Positions 1 through 6,155 of a DNA stretch of 9,480 bases are shown in pieces. Location: positions 1 to 9,480 of the forward strand of contig JBFFWN010000136.1 in NCBI GenBank assembly GCA_041570235.1, in the 5' to 3' direction. Source of the stretch: SZUA-36 sp041570235. GTDB taxonomy: Bacteria; Pseudomonadota; Gammaproteobacteria; Xanthomonadales; SZUA-36. The position numbers were made by a program, and so were the translations under genes. Within the stretch, counting starts at the first letter, position 1; every line of letters starts with the position of its first letter. The notes beneath the pieces are model-generated. The model saw only the letters and a program-made list of their open reading frames with translations. It made no database searches and was not told the DNA's origin.

Positions 1-159
1 CTGTTACAGTCACCGCAATGCATGGCGCCATTGCCGCTAGCCGGTGTCCCCGGATGGTGGCCACAAGACGAGCAGAAAGAGGAGAGTTTTTATCAGGACC
101 TCCAGGTTTTCAGACCGCCGCCCGCAAGCCTGCAGCCTGCGCCCGTTTACAATTTGTGA
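1..159 (+). CDS. DUF3025-like protein, C-terminal fragment (gene starts before the window)
   Basis: Frame 1 is open from the first base to a TGA at 157-159 and gives 52 residues. The fragment contains PLPLAGVPGWWP followed about ten residues later by FYQDLQVFRPP. This proline/tryptophan-rich ending (PLP-x-x-GVPGWWP, then FY-D-x-VFRPP) is what I remember from the C-termini of DUF3025 proteins, a family of unknown function in beta- and gammaproteobacteria. The fragment is too short for a functional statement, and the catalytic or structural core is outside the window. It converges on the acyltransferase gene, with 24 bases between the two stop codons. The family call rests on recalled motif similarity only. 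That the frame is coding is supported by the motif and by the absence of stops. Confidence 0.6.
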   Translation: MLQSPQCMAPLPLAGVPGWWPQDEQKEESFYQDLQVFRPPPASLQPAPVYNL

Positions 160-183
160 CTCAACACAATGGGCGATAGCAAA

Positions 184-1338
184 CTAACCATTGCCTTTTT
201 TGTAAGGCAACATGCCCTCGGCCTCCTTCTGATAAGCCTCTGTATAACGCTTTTCATGGTTTAAAAAATCTGCGATGGCCTGCTGAAAGCTCCGGTCTGC
301 AATCCAGTGGTAAGAGGCACTTTTGACCGGTTCAAAACCGCGTATCAACTTATGCTCACCCTGGGTGCCCGGATCGAAAGTCTGTATGCCATTCTCGATG
401 CAAAACTCGATACCCTGGTAGAAACAGGCTTCAAAGTGAAGGTATGAAATATCCGCCAATGCACCCCAGTAGCGACCATACAAGCGCCTGTGGTCATAGA
501 GGAACAACGAACTGGCAACAATCTCGCCTTGCTGACGTGCTATGACCAGCATCAGGGAGCCAGACATGGTTTGCCGTAAGCGATTAAAAAAGTCCCGGTT
601 AAGATAACCACTGTGACCGCTGCGTTTCAGGTAGGTGCTCTGATAACAATGGTAAAACCCCTGCCATTCTTCATCACTGATATCTGCTCCTGATTTTCTC
701 TCGACCGTGACCCCCTGCCCGGCCACCAGGCGCCTTTCCCGTTTGATATTCTTTCTACGGGATGAGCGCAAGGTGGCAAGAAAATCGTCAAAACTCCGGT
801 AATCGCGATTGGACCAATGAAACTGTACGGCTTCCCGGTGCAGAAAAGCCCCTTCGTCTTTCATGGCAAGCAACGCTTTTTGCAGACGTGAACCGGGAAA
901 CAACAGGTGCCAACTCGAATACCCTTCTGAGGTAGCAAGTTGATGAATGGCGCCAAGCAGCGCAATAAATACCCCATCCGGGTCTGCTGACCGGGCAATA
1001 CCCACCCTTGGTCCCGCCACCGGAGAAAAGGGAATGGCTGTCACCAGCTTGGGGTAATAATCCAGGCCATGACGCTGGTAGGCCTCGGCCCAACCCCAGT
1101 CAAATACAAATTCACCGTAGGAGTTGTGTTTGGCGTAAAGGGGTAATACAGCCAGTGCATCATTGCCGTCCATCAGCATCATGTGCCGGGGTTGCCAGCC
1201 GGTTTCGGATGAGACACAGCCGCTTTCTTCCATGGCAAGCAGAAATGCATGTTGCACAAACGGATTGTGGCTATCGAATAACCCGTTCCAGATATCTTCC
1301 GGAATTTCGGAAATGGAACTGTGAACCGCACAATGCAT
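184..1338 (-). CDS. FemAB/GNAT-like acyltransferase (COG3146 type)
   Basis: The 384-residue product matches the COG3146 family throughout. Motifs, numbered from the chosen ATG, are NPFVQHAFLLAMEESG (25-40), HSYGEFVFDWGWAEAYQRHG (71-91), PFSPVAGPR (103-111), a basic stretch RSSRRKNIKRERR (191-203), TYLKRSGHSGYL (235-246), HFEACFYQGIEFCIENG (301-317) and PGTQGEHKLIRGF (323-335). The family has a double GNAT fold related to FemAB peptidyltransferases and is often annotated 'peptidogalycan biosynthesis protein' or 'GNAT N-acetyltransferase'. The true substrate is unknown to me, and a cytoplasmic location is inferred from the lack of a signal peptide or membrane segment. The frame extends upstream to a TTG at 1419 and an ATG at 1404, but the ATG at 1338 has an AAGGA ribosome site 4 bases before it and starts just ahead of the conserved region, so I prefer it. 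The gene has its own promoter side facing the sugar kinase and no operon partner. Confidence 0.87.
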   Translation of the reverse strand: MHCAVHSSISEIPEDIWNGLFDSHNPFVQHAFLLAMEESGCVSSETGWQPRHMMLMDGNDALAVLPLYAKHNSYGEFVFDWGWAEAYQRHGLDYYPKLVTAIPFSPVAGPRVGIARSADPDGVFIALLGAIHQLATSEGYSSWHLLFPGSRLQKALLAMKDEGAFLHREAVQFHWSNRDYRSFDDFLATLRSSRRKNIKRERRLVAGQGVTVERKSGADISDEEWQGFYHCYQSTYLKRSGHSGYLNRDFFNRLRQTMSGSLMLVIARQQGEIVASSLFLYDHRRLYGRYWGALADISYLHFEACFYQGIEFCIENGIQTFDPGTQGEHKLIRGFEPVKSASYHWIADRSFQQAIADFLNHEKRYTEAYQKEAEGMLPYKKGNG

Positions 1339-1348
1339 ACTTTCCTTA
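1339..1348 (-). promoter_or_regulatory. Ribosome binding site deciding the start of the acyltransferase
   Basis: Read on the minus strand, TAAGGA (1348-1343) precedes the ATG at 1338-1336 by four bases. No comparable site precedes the upstream TTG (1419) or ATG (1404), so the shorter protein is favoured. Confidence 0.55.
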
Positions 1349-1639
1349 CTTGATACCATGCAGACCTTTAGCGCTCTTGGGTTGGCCCCGGAACTCCTCG
1401 CCATGGAGAAAAGCGTCAACTACTTTGTCTTCGCCCATATTTTTCTGCGATTTGTTGTTTTTAGTGGCCGACAAGAATCAACTTAAACGTCGACGGAGTC
1501 AAATTCTTTCTGAGAGGTTTTATTGAGTAATGGGTTCTTTTTTGCAGTAAAATGTGCCACCAACAAGAACCAACACTTGAAATTACCCAGGATGGCCAGT
1601 TTCGGCAAATAGAAAAGAAGGCGGATTATCAAGCACGAC

Positions 1640-1654
1640 CCGGTACGGTACCGG
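1640..1654. promoter_or_regulatory. 15-base perfect palindrome, possible operator upstream of the sugar kinase
   Basis: CCGGTACGGTACCGG is a perfect inverted repeat: seven-base arms CCGGTAC and GTACCGG around one central G. It lies 56 bases upstream of the kinase ATG, a position suited to a repressor or activator site. It is not followed by a T-run, and the one-base centre makes a stable hairpin unlikely, so a dimeric protein-binding site is a better reading than a terminator. I do not recognise the regulator. The palindrome could also be chance. Confidence 0.35.
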
Positions 1655-1710
1655 CTTTACCATATAGATGCCGATGGTTTTTTTCAATTACTGATTGAGC
1701 GATTCAAACC

Positions 1711-2559
1711 ATGACCAAAGCTGTTTCAATTGCCGTGATCGGGTCAATCAACCTGGATATTGTTGCGCGGGTAAAGGACTTCCCCAGGCCTGGCGAAACC
1801 GTTACCAACGCCGAGGTCATTCGTTGTCCGGGCGGCAAAGGCGCCAACCAGGCGCTTGCCGCACATCGACTGGGCGCCAGTGTTTTCATGGTGGGACGGG
1901 TTGGTAACGACCCGATTGCAGACGAAGCGCTCTACAATCTCCGCAGAGAAGGTGTCGACTTGAGTTATTGCAAGCCACTGGACGACTTTTCCACCGGTGT
2001 TGCGTTGATCACGGTTAATCATGCAGGTGAAAACCAGATCGTCGTGGCGCCCGGTGCAAATGCCCGTTTTGATGCACAGCAGCTCGATTTGCCACTGACA
2101 GATGCCTACATCGCCCAGCTTGAAATTCCTATGCCCACCATTCTCAAAGCTGCCCGCAATCATGAAAACTTCTTTTGCCTGAATGCAGCACCCGTAAAAC
2201 CTGTTCCACATGAATTACTGCAATATGTCGACCTGCTGGTAGTTAATGAAATCGAGGCCCTTGCACTTGGCGAAGAGCTTGAAATGTATGATGGTCTGCT
2301 CGCCAGTACCTTTGGGGCCGACGGCGCCGTATTAACCCACAAGGGCCTGGAAATTGCCCGGGCACGGCCGCCCGCAGTCAACGTGGTTGATACCACCGGC
2401 GCCGGAGATGCCTTTACGGCGGCCCTGACCACCGCTCTTGTCAGTGGCATCAAACCACAGGATGCACTGCAATATGCCTGCATTGCCGGAGCCCTGGCAA
2501 CGACGAAAATGGGCGCCCAATCATCACCCACCCAAAAGCAGGTTCAGCAACTGACATAG
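1711..2559 (+). CDS. PfkB-family sugar kinase, ribokinase-like
   Basis: The 282-residue protein has the PfkB/ribokinase hallmarks in order: GSINLD (11-16), where the aspartate helps bind the sugar; PRPGET (26-31); GGKGANQALAAHRLG (41-55), the family's first signature; APGAN (113-117); NEIE (179-182), the N-x-x-E magnesium/phosphate motif; and DTTGAGDAF (227-235), the second signature with D233 as the predicted catalytic base. The expected reaction is ATP-dependent phosphorylation of ribose or a related sugar or nucleoside in the cytoplasm. PGETV and GGKGAN favour ribokinase over fructokinase, but the substrate cannot be fixed from sequence. At 282 residues it is shorter than the roughly 305-310 of typical RbsK. 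The shortening lies between NEIE and the TFGADGAVL strand (201-209), where a helix is reduced. No ribose transporter or LacI-type regulator is visible. The ATG at 1711 has only a weak ribosome site, but it directly precedes the conserved first strand. Confidence 0.85.
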   Translation: MTKAVSIAVIGSINLDIVARVKDFPRPGETVTNAEVIRCPGGKGANQALAAHRLGASVFMVGRVGNDPIADEALYNLRREGVDLSYCKPLDDFSTGVALITVNHAGENQIVVAPGANARFDAQQLDLPLTDAYIAQLEIPMPTILKAARNHENFFCLNAAPVKPVPHELLQYVDLLVVNEIEALALGEELEMYDGLLASTFGADGAVLTHKGLEIARARPPAVNVVDTTGAGDAFTAALTTALVSGIKPQDALQYACIAGALATTKMGAQSSPTQKQVQQLT

Positions 2560-2765
2560 ATCACTGTCATAGCATTAAACTACTGGTAACCTGTGGCCCG
2601 AATCAAGGCTGAGACTCCTGTTCAGGGAAGACAACGGATGTATGTTAAGTGCCCATTCCGGCATCAAATCGAAGCCAAATTTTCACAGAAATACACGCTT
2701 TTCAGGTGCCTGGAAAAGGTATCTGAAAAAACTTTATTCACCCTGACAGCGGAAGCGAATCAGAC
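2560..2765 (+). other. Spacer before the RquA-like gene, no clear element
   Basis: These 206 bases hold no gene and no convincing terminator for the kinase. ATCAA half-sites of the FNR type occur (for example near 2602 and 2664) but none has a partner at the right spacing. The RquA-like gene therefore either has its own promoter, which I could not identify, or is read through from the kinase. Confidence 0.4.
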
Positions 2766-3572
2766 ATGAATGCTCTACCTAACAACCTCACCATGACCAT
2801 TATCATAGCTCTTGCAATTCTGGCTTCAATAGGTCTTTTCTTTCTTGTCCTGACCCGGATATCCCTTATCTATCAGACCAATAGCACCAGGGCCGACCCG
2901 GACACAGCGCATATTTACTGGATATATAAAAGTCCGTTTTTTATCAAGCTGACCGATCGAATGTTTGTTGTTCAGAGCATACTGTTATTTCAGTACAGCA
3001 AGCTGGTGAGTTGCGTTGTCAAACGGTTGAACCCGTCATTGAAAGGCAAGAGAATTTTGCAGGTATCCTGTGCCTTCGGAAACGTGTCTGAGAAGATTGC
3101 CGAAAGTTGCGCCAGGCAGGATGCAGCGGAATTTGTACTGACAGATATTATGCAGAGCGAACTGGACAATGCCGAAAGAAAACTGAAGCGTTTTGGCGAT
3201 CTTTGCAGCTATACCAGGCAGGATGCAACCGACCTGCAGTTCGAAGACCAGTCTTTTGACTACGTGGTGTCTTTTTTCCTCCCCCATGAATTGCCTTTCG
3301 ATAAAAAGATCAAGCACATCGAAGAGGCGAAGCGGGTTTTAAAACCTGGCGGAAAAGTGGTTTTTGGCGAATTTCATAAACCCAAATCATGGTTACTTGA
3401 AAAACTCGGGCGCCTGTACTTCTCAATCTTTGAACCCTATGCGACTGAGATGTGGGATAGTTTTGACCTGGAAGAGATGATCAAGGCCAACACCGATGAT
3501 TCTTACAGGATAGAAAAAGACACTTATCTATTCGGTAATTTCCAGGTACTGGCCGCGAAAAGACTGGGCTAG
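2766..3572 (+). CDS. RquA-like class I methyltransferase-fold protein with N-terminal membrane anchor; candidate rhodoquinone synthase
   Basis: The 268-residue protein has a hydrophobic segment at about 9-30 (one predicted transmembrane helix), then a Rossmann-type methyltransferase domain. The SAM motif I is unusual: ILQVSCAFGN (97-106) instead of a glycine-rich D/E-x-G-x-G-x-G. An acidic residue follows strand 2 (D127 in LTD), and RQD (151-153), FFLPHELP (170-177), LKPGG (192-196), EFHKP (202-206), FEPYA (222-226) and a final KDTYLFGNFQVLAAKR (251-266) follow. From memory, RquA of Rhodospirillum rubrum has the same skeleton: a YWWAY-like start (here YWIYK, 51-55), QVACVYG at motif I, FFLLHE, a DYHRP-like element and the FGG/Y..V.A end. 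RquA replaces the ubiquinone C2 methoxy group with an amino group taken from SAM, giving rhodoquinone for anaerobic fumarate respiration. Here F104 stands where RquA usually has tyrosine, so this could be RquA, a divergent relative, or a methyltransferase of another quinone or lipid. It converges on ubiT with 31 bases between stops. The ATG at 2766 is the only start retaining the anchor; GGAAG lies somewhat far upstream. Confidence 0.6.
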   Translation: MNALPNNLTMTIIIALAILASIGLFFLVLTRISLIYQTNSTRADPDTAHIYWIYKSPFFIKLTDRMFVVQSILLFQYSKLVSCVVKRLNPSLKGKRILQVSCAFGNVSEKIAESCARQDAAEFVLTDIMQSELDNAERKLKRFGDLCSYTRQDATDLQFEDQSFDYVVSFFLPHELPFDKKIKHIEEAKRVLKPGGKVVFGEFHKPKSWLLEKLGRLYFSIFEPYATEMWDSFDLEEMIKANTDDSYRIEKDTYLFGNFQVLAAKRLG

Positions 3573-3603
3573 AAAACTCCAGGCCATCATCAGGACAGGA
3601 TGT

Positions 3604-4098
3604 TTATCTCTGTCCCTTCGACTGAAGTTTTTCTATCACCAGGCTGATGCCCTGCAGAAGTCTCCGTAACGGCATGGGTAAATCTTCCCAGTCCATGCTA
3701 TCCATGGTGTTCTTGACGCCAAGCCCGAGTTCGGTATCGCCTTCAATACGGATACGGCGTTGGAAAAACAGTGTATCAGGATCAGCCTGACGCGTCGCAA
3801 GCATAATAAAGTCGGGACTTTCACCGCTGATACAAACATCATCACTCAGTTCGCGCTCAATCGGCGTAAAACGGTGTTCACCGACGCGGATCAACCAGTC
3901 AAAACACAGGTCGGTAATTTTGATCCGCACTTTTGCGCCTTGCAGGAACTCCAGTTCACCTGACCTCAGCGGTTCACGAAATGCCTGGTTCAACACCAGT
4001 GACAGCACCTGTTTTTGTGCAACATAGGGAATGAGTCGTCCCGGCAAACCTGCCACTGATTTGGCAACCGGACGAACGAATTCAGGAATGGGCAGCAT
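3604..4098 (-). CDS. ubiT: UbiT, SCP2-domain accessory factor of O2-independent ubiquinone synthesis
   Basis: The 164-residue protein carries a sterol carrier protein 2 (SCP2) domain at about 45-135. The diagnostic end FFQRRIRIEGDTELGL (111-126) is followed by VKNTMDSMDW and a C-terminal helical tail. The N-terminus LPIPEFVRPVAKSV resembles other UbiT/YhbT proteins, and length is near E. coli UbiT (174). In E. coli UbiT is required for anaerobic ubiquinone synthesis, probably by binding prenylated intermediates and presenting them to UbiU-UbiV; it replaces UbiJ of the aerobic pathway. It is soluble or peripheral at the membrane, with no signal peptide seen. The ATG at 4098 is supported by a GGA eight bases before it and by the promoter position, which would give a leader of only about 19 bases. 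It is divergent from ubiUVD and shares the FNR box with it, as expected for co-induction in anaerobiosis. Confidence 0.92.
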   Translation of the reverse strand: MLPIPEFVRPVAKSVAGLPGRLIPYVAQKQVLSLVLNQAFREPLRSGELEFLQGAKVRIKITDLCFDWLIRVGEHRFTPIERELSDDVCISGESPDFIMLATRQADPDTLFFQRRIRIEGDTELGLGVKNTMDSMDWEDLPMPLRRLLQGISLVIEKLQSKGQR

Positions 4099-4116
4099 GG
4101 TCAGTCCAAGTGTGGA

Positions 4117-4130
4117 TTTAGCACAGTATA
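4117..4130 (-). promoter_or_regulatory. ubiT promoter: -10 TATACT and predicted start near 4117
   Basis: On the minus strand TATACT occupies 4130-4125, a near-consensus sigma-70 -10 hexamer. There is no -35 consensus at 17 bases upstream. The centre of the FNR box lies 41.5 bases upstream of a start at 4117, the classic class II activator position. Confidence 0.75.
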
Positions 4131-4151
4131 TTGAGGTGTTAAGTCAATGTG

Positions 4152-4165
4152 TTGATACAGATCAA
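4152..4165. promoter_or_regulatory. Perfect FNR/Anr box between ubiT and ubiU
   Basis: TTGATACAGATCAA matches the FNR consensus TTGAT-N4-ATCAA at every defined position. It sits in the 127-base divergent spacer and its dyad centre is 4158.5. FNR is the oxygen-labile iron-sulfur regulator that activates genes in anoxic cells, and E. coli ubiUV is known to be under FNR control. The exact match plus the promoter geometry on both strands makes this more than a chance site. Confidence 0.9.
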
Positions 4166-4186
4166 TGTGAAGACATTTACAACACC

Positions 4187-4200
4187 TAGAATGGTTTTTT
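4187..4200 (+). promoter_or_regulatory. ubiUVD promoter: -10 TAGAAT and predicted start near 4200
   Basis: TAGAAT at 4187-4192 is a good -10 hexamer and no -35 consensus lies upstream. A start at about 4200 puts the FNR box at -41.5 and gives ubiU a leader of about 26 bases. The arrangement mirrors the ubiT promoter exactly. Confidence 0.75.
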
Positions 4201-4225
4201 CACCGGAATACGGACTGGTATCGCT

Positions 4226-5221
4226 ATGGAACTGGTATGCCCCGCAGGAAACCTGCCTTCGCTGAAAGCCGCCATCGACAATGGTGCTGACGCCGTTTAC
4301 GTTGGTTTCAGGGATGATACCAATGCACGTCATTTTGCCGGTTTGAATTTTTCTGACCGCAGCTTTTCCAAAGCCGTTCAATATGCCCGGGACAAGGGCC
4401 GCAAGGTCTTTGTCGCCATCAACACTTTTCCTCAACCAAACGGTTTCGAGCGGTGGAAAACGGCCGTTGACCAAGCGGCGGATTATGGTGTCGATGCACT
4501 GATTCTTGCCGATATCGGGGTTCTCGATTACGCCTGCGAGCGCTGGCCCGACATGCGCTTGCATTTATCGGTGCAGGCATCTGTAACCAGCGCAGATGGG
4601 ATCCGGTTTTATTCTGATAACTTTGGCATTCGTCGTGTTGTATTGCCGCGGGTACTGTCGGTTAAACAGGTGGCGCACGTTATTAAAGAATCACCTGTGC
4701 CGGTCGAAGTCTTTGGCTTTGGCAGCCTGTGCGTGATGGTCGAAGGCCGGTGCCTGCTGTCCAGCTATGCCACCGGGCGCTCACCTAACACCTATGGCGC
4801 CTGCTCTCCAGGCTCACATGTTCGCTGGCAGGAAACCGGGGACGGCACCAATACCCGCCTCAATGGCGTATTGATTGATCACTATGGGCCCGGTGAAAAG
4901 GCAGGCTACCCAACCCTGTGCAAGGGCCGCTTCCAGGTGGGCGACCATACATTTTACGCACTCGAAGAACCCACGAGTCTGAACACCCTGGCCATCTTGC
5001 CGGAACTGAAGAATATCGGCGTCAGTGCCATCAAGGTGGAAGGACGGCAACGAAGTCCGGCTTACGTTGCGCAAGTGACCGCGGTGATGCGCGCCGCGAT
5101 TGATCAATGCCTGGCAAATCCTGACTCGTACCAACCCGATGGCCGCTGGATGCAAGCGCTCGAGAGCGTATCAGAGGGATCACAGACCACGTTAGGCGCC
5201 TATCACAGGCCATGGCAATAG
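4226..5221 (+). CDS. ubiU: UbiU, [4Fe-4S] U32-family subunit of the anaerobic ubiquinone hydroxylase
   Basis: The 331-residue protein is a U32 'peptidase' family member that begins MELVCPAGN, the standard start, followed by a TIM-barrel-type pattern (ADAVYVGF at 21-28). Four cysteines, C169 (GFGSLC), C176 (VEGRC), C193 (TYGAC) and C232 (YPTLC), occupy the same positions as the cluster ligands of E. coli UbiU. UbiU pairs with UbiV to hydroxylate the ubiquinone ring without O2; prephenate has been reported as the hydroxyl source in E. coli. Length equals the E. coli protein within a residue or so. It is the first gene of ubiU-ubiV-ubiD, with a 16-base gap to ubiV, and is driven by the FNR-linked promoter. 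The ribosome site before ATG 4226 is weak. I see no missing key residue. Confidence 0.95.
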   Translation: MELVCPAGNLPSLKAAIDNGADAVYVGFRDDTNARHFAGLNFSDRSFSKAVQYARDKGRKVFVAINTFPQPNGFERWKTAVDQAADYGVDALILADIGVLDYACERWPDMRLHLSVQASVTSADGIRFYSDNFGIRRVVLPRVLSVKQVAHVIKESPVPVEVFGFGSLCVMVEGRCLLSSYATGRSPNTYGACSPGSHVRWQETGDGTNTRLNGVLIDHYGPGEKAGYPTLCKGRFQVGDHTFYALEEPTSLNTLAILPELKNIGVSAIKVEGRQRSPAYVAQVTAVMRAAIDQCLANPDSYQPDGRWMQALESVSEGSQTTLGAYHRPWQ

Positions 5222-5237
5222 GGGCAAAAAAAACGTC

Positions 5238-6155
5238 ATGAAACTATCTCTTGGTCCAATACAGTACTTCTGGCAACGCCAACAGGTACTGGACTTCTAT
5301 CAACAGGCGGCAGATTGCAGCGCCGACATCGTTTACCTTGGTGAAGTGATCTGCTCAAAGCGGCGACTGGTCACTCCGCAGGACTGGCTTTCGATTGGTG
5401 CAGAACTCAGGGAGTCCGGCAAAGAGGTCGTCCTCTCCTCCTTGACACTGTTGGAAGCTGCATCGGAATCGGCCAGTTTAAAGAAACTTTGTCAGCAGCA
5501 GGACTTTCTTGTCGAGGCGAATGACATATCCGCGGTGCAACTGCTGTCGACCGCGGGCAAGCCTTTTGTTACCGGGCCGAGCGTCAATATCTATAATCAG
5601 CGCAGCCTGAAACTGCTTGCTCAAAAGGGCATGAAACGCTGGGTATTACCGGTTGAACTTGGCCTCGAAACGCTGAGGGATCTACAGGACCATCGTCCGG
5701 CTGGTGTCCAGACAGAGGTATTTGCACTTGGCCGCCTGCCATTGGCTTATTCCGCCCGTTGTTACACTGCCCGGTCACATAATCTGCCCAAGGATGATTG
5801 CCAGTTCAAATGTATTGAGTATCCGGATGGCCGAATACTGAAAACACGCGAGGACGAGTCCTTCCTGGCACTCAATGGTATCCAGACACAATCCGCCCTT
5901 ACCCACCAGGTGCTTGAGTCCATTCCCCAACTAAGAGAACTGGGGGTTGAAATATTGCGGATCTCGCCACAGTCAAAACACAGTTTTCGGATCCTGGATA
6001 TCTTTAATTCAGCCCTCGAAAGTCATGATCCGGGATCACTATTACAGGAATTAAGCGACCTGCTACCACTTGGTGCATGTAACGGCTACCTTCATCAGCA
6101 AGCCGGAATGTGTGCGACAGGCGAATATCATCATGGAACTCAACAAGCTGTTTGA
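5238..6155 (+). CDS. ubiV: UbiV, [4Fe-4S] U32-family partner of UbiU
   Basis: The 305-residue protein starts MKLSLGPIQYFW, typical of UbiV/YhbV, and has the four cluster cysteines of that branch: C39 (EVICSKRR), C175 (YSARCYTARS), C188 and C192 (DDCQFKC). Their spacing (13 and 4 between the last three) equals that of E. coli UbiV. RLPLAYSARC (166-175) is the U32 signature region. The family role is to form the UbiU-UbiV heterodimer that carries out O2-independent hydroxylations in ubiquinone synthesis in the cytoplasm. The ending ACNGYLHQQAGM is followed by about 15 extra residues, making it slightly longer than the 292-residue E. coli protein. A GGGG ribosome site lies in the 16-base gap after ubiU. 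The last 23 bases overlap the start of ubiD, indicating translational coupling. Confidence 0.94.
   Translation: MKLSLGPIQYFWQRQQVLDFYQQAADCSADIVYLGEVICSKRRLVTPQDWLSIGAELRESGKEVVLSSLTLLEAASESASLKKLCQQQDFLVEANDISAVQLLSTAGKPFVTGPSVNIYNQRSLKLLAQKGMKRWVLPVELGLETLRDLQDHRPAGVQTEVFALGRLPLAYSARCYTARSHNLPKDDCQFKCIEYPDGRILKTREDESFLALNGIQTQSALTHQVLESIPQLRELGVEILRISPQSKHSFRILDIFNSALESHDPGSLLQELSDLLPLGACNGYLHQQAGMCATGEYHHGTQQAV

Larger units (their letters stand above)
1339..1710. other. 372-base divergent spacer between acyltransferase and sugar kinase
   Basis: No convincing gene lies here. A 48-codon frame from ATG 1552 to TGA 1696 on + has no clear ribosome site and no recognisable motif. The spacer is T-rich at 1440-1545 and should hold the promoters of both flanking genes. 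A weak candidate for + is TTGAGT (1523-1528) and TAAAAT (1548-1553), but the 19-base spacing is long. For - there is TTGACT (1496-1491) without a good -10. The only striking element is the palindrome at 1640-1654, listed separately. Confidence 0.5.

Noticed and set aside
1552..1698. 48-codon open frame on + between the acyltransferase and the kinase
   Set aside because: No ribosome site, no recognisable motif, and it ends just before the kinase start; probably chance.
1744..2211. 155-codon open frame on - inside the sugar kinase
   Set aside because: Antisense to a gene with clear family motifs; the translation has no recognisable domain.
3593..3632. GGACAG/CTGTCC hairpin and a small CTTC/GAAG hairpin with five T at the rquA-like/ubiT junction
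   Set aside because: The first has an 11-base loop and no T-run; the second has a 4-bp stem inside the ubiT coding end. Too weak to call a terminator.
6070..6132. Upstream TTG start for ubiD giving 21 extra residues
   Set aside because: It would overlap ubiV by 86 bases, has no good ribosome site, and the added residues do not resemble UbiD.
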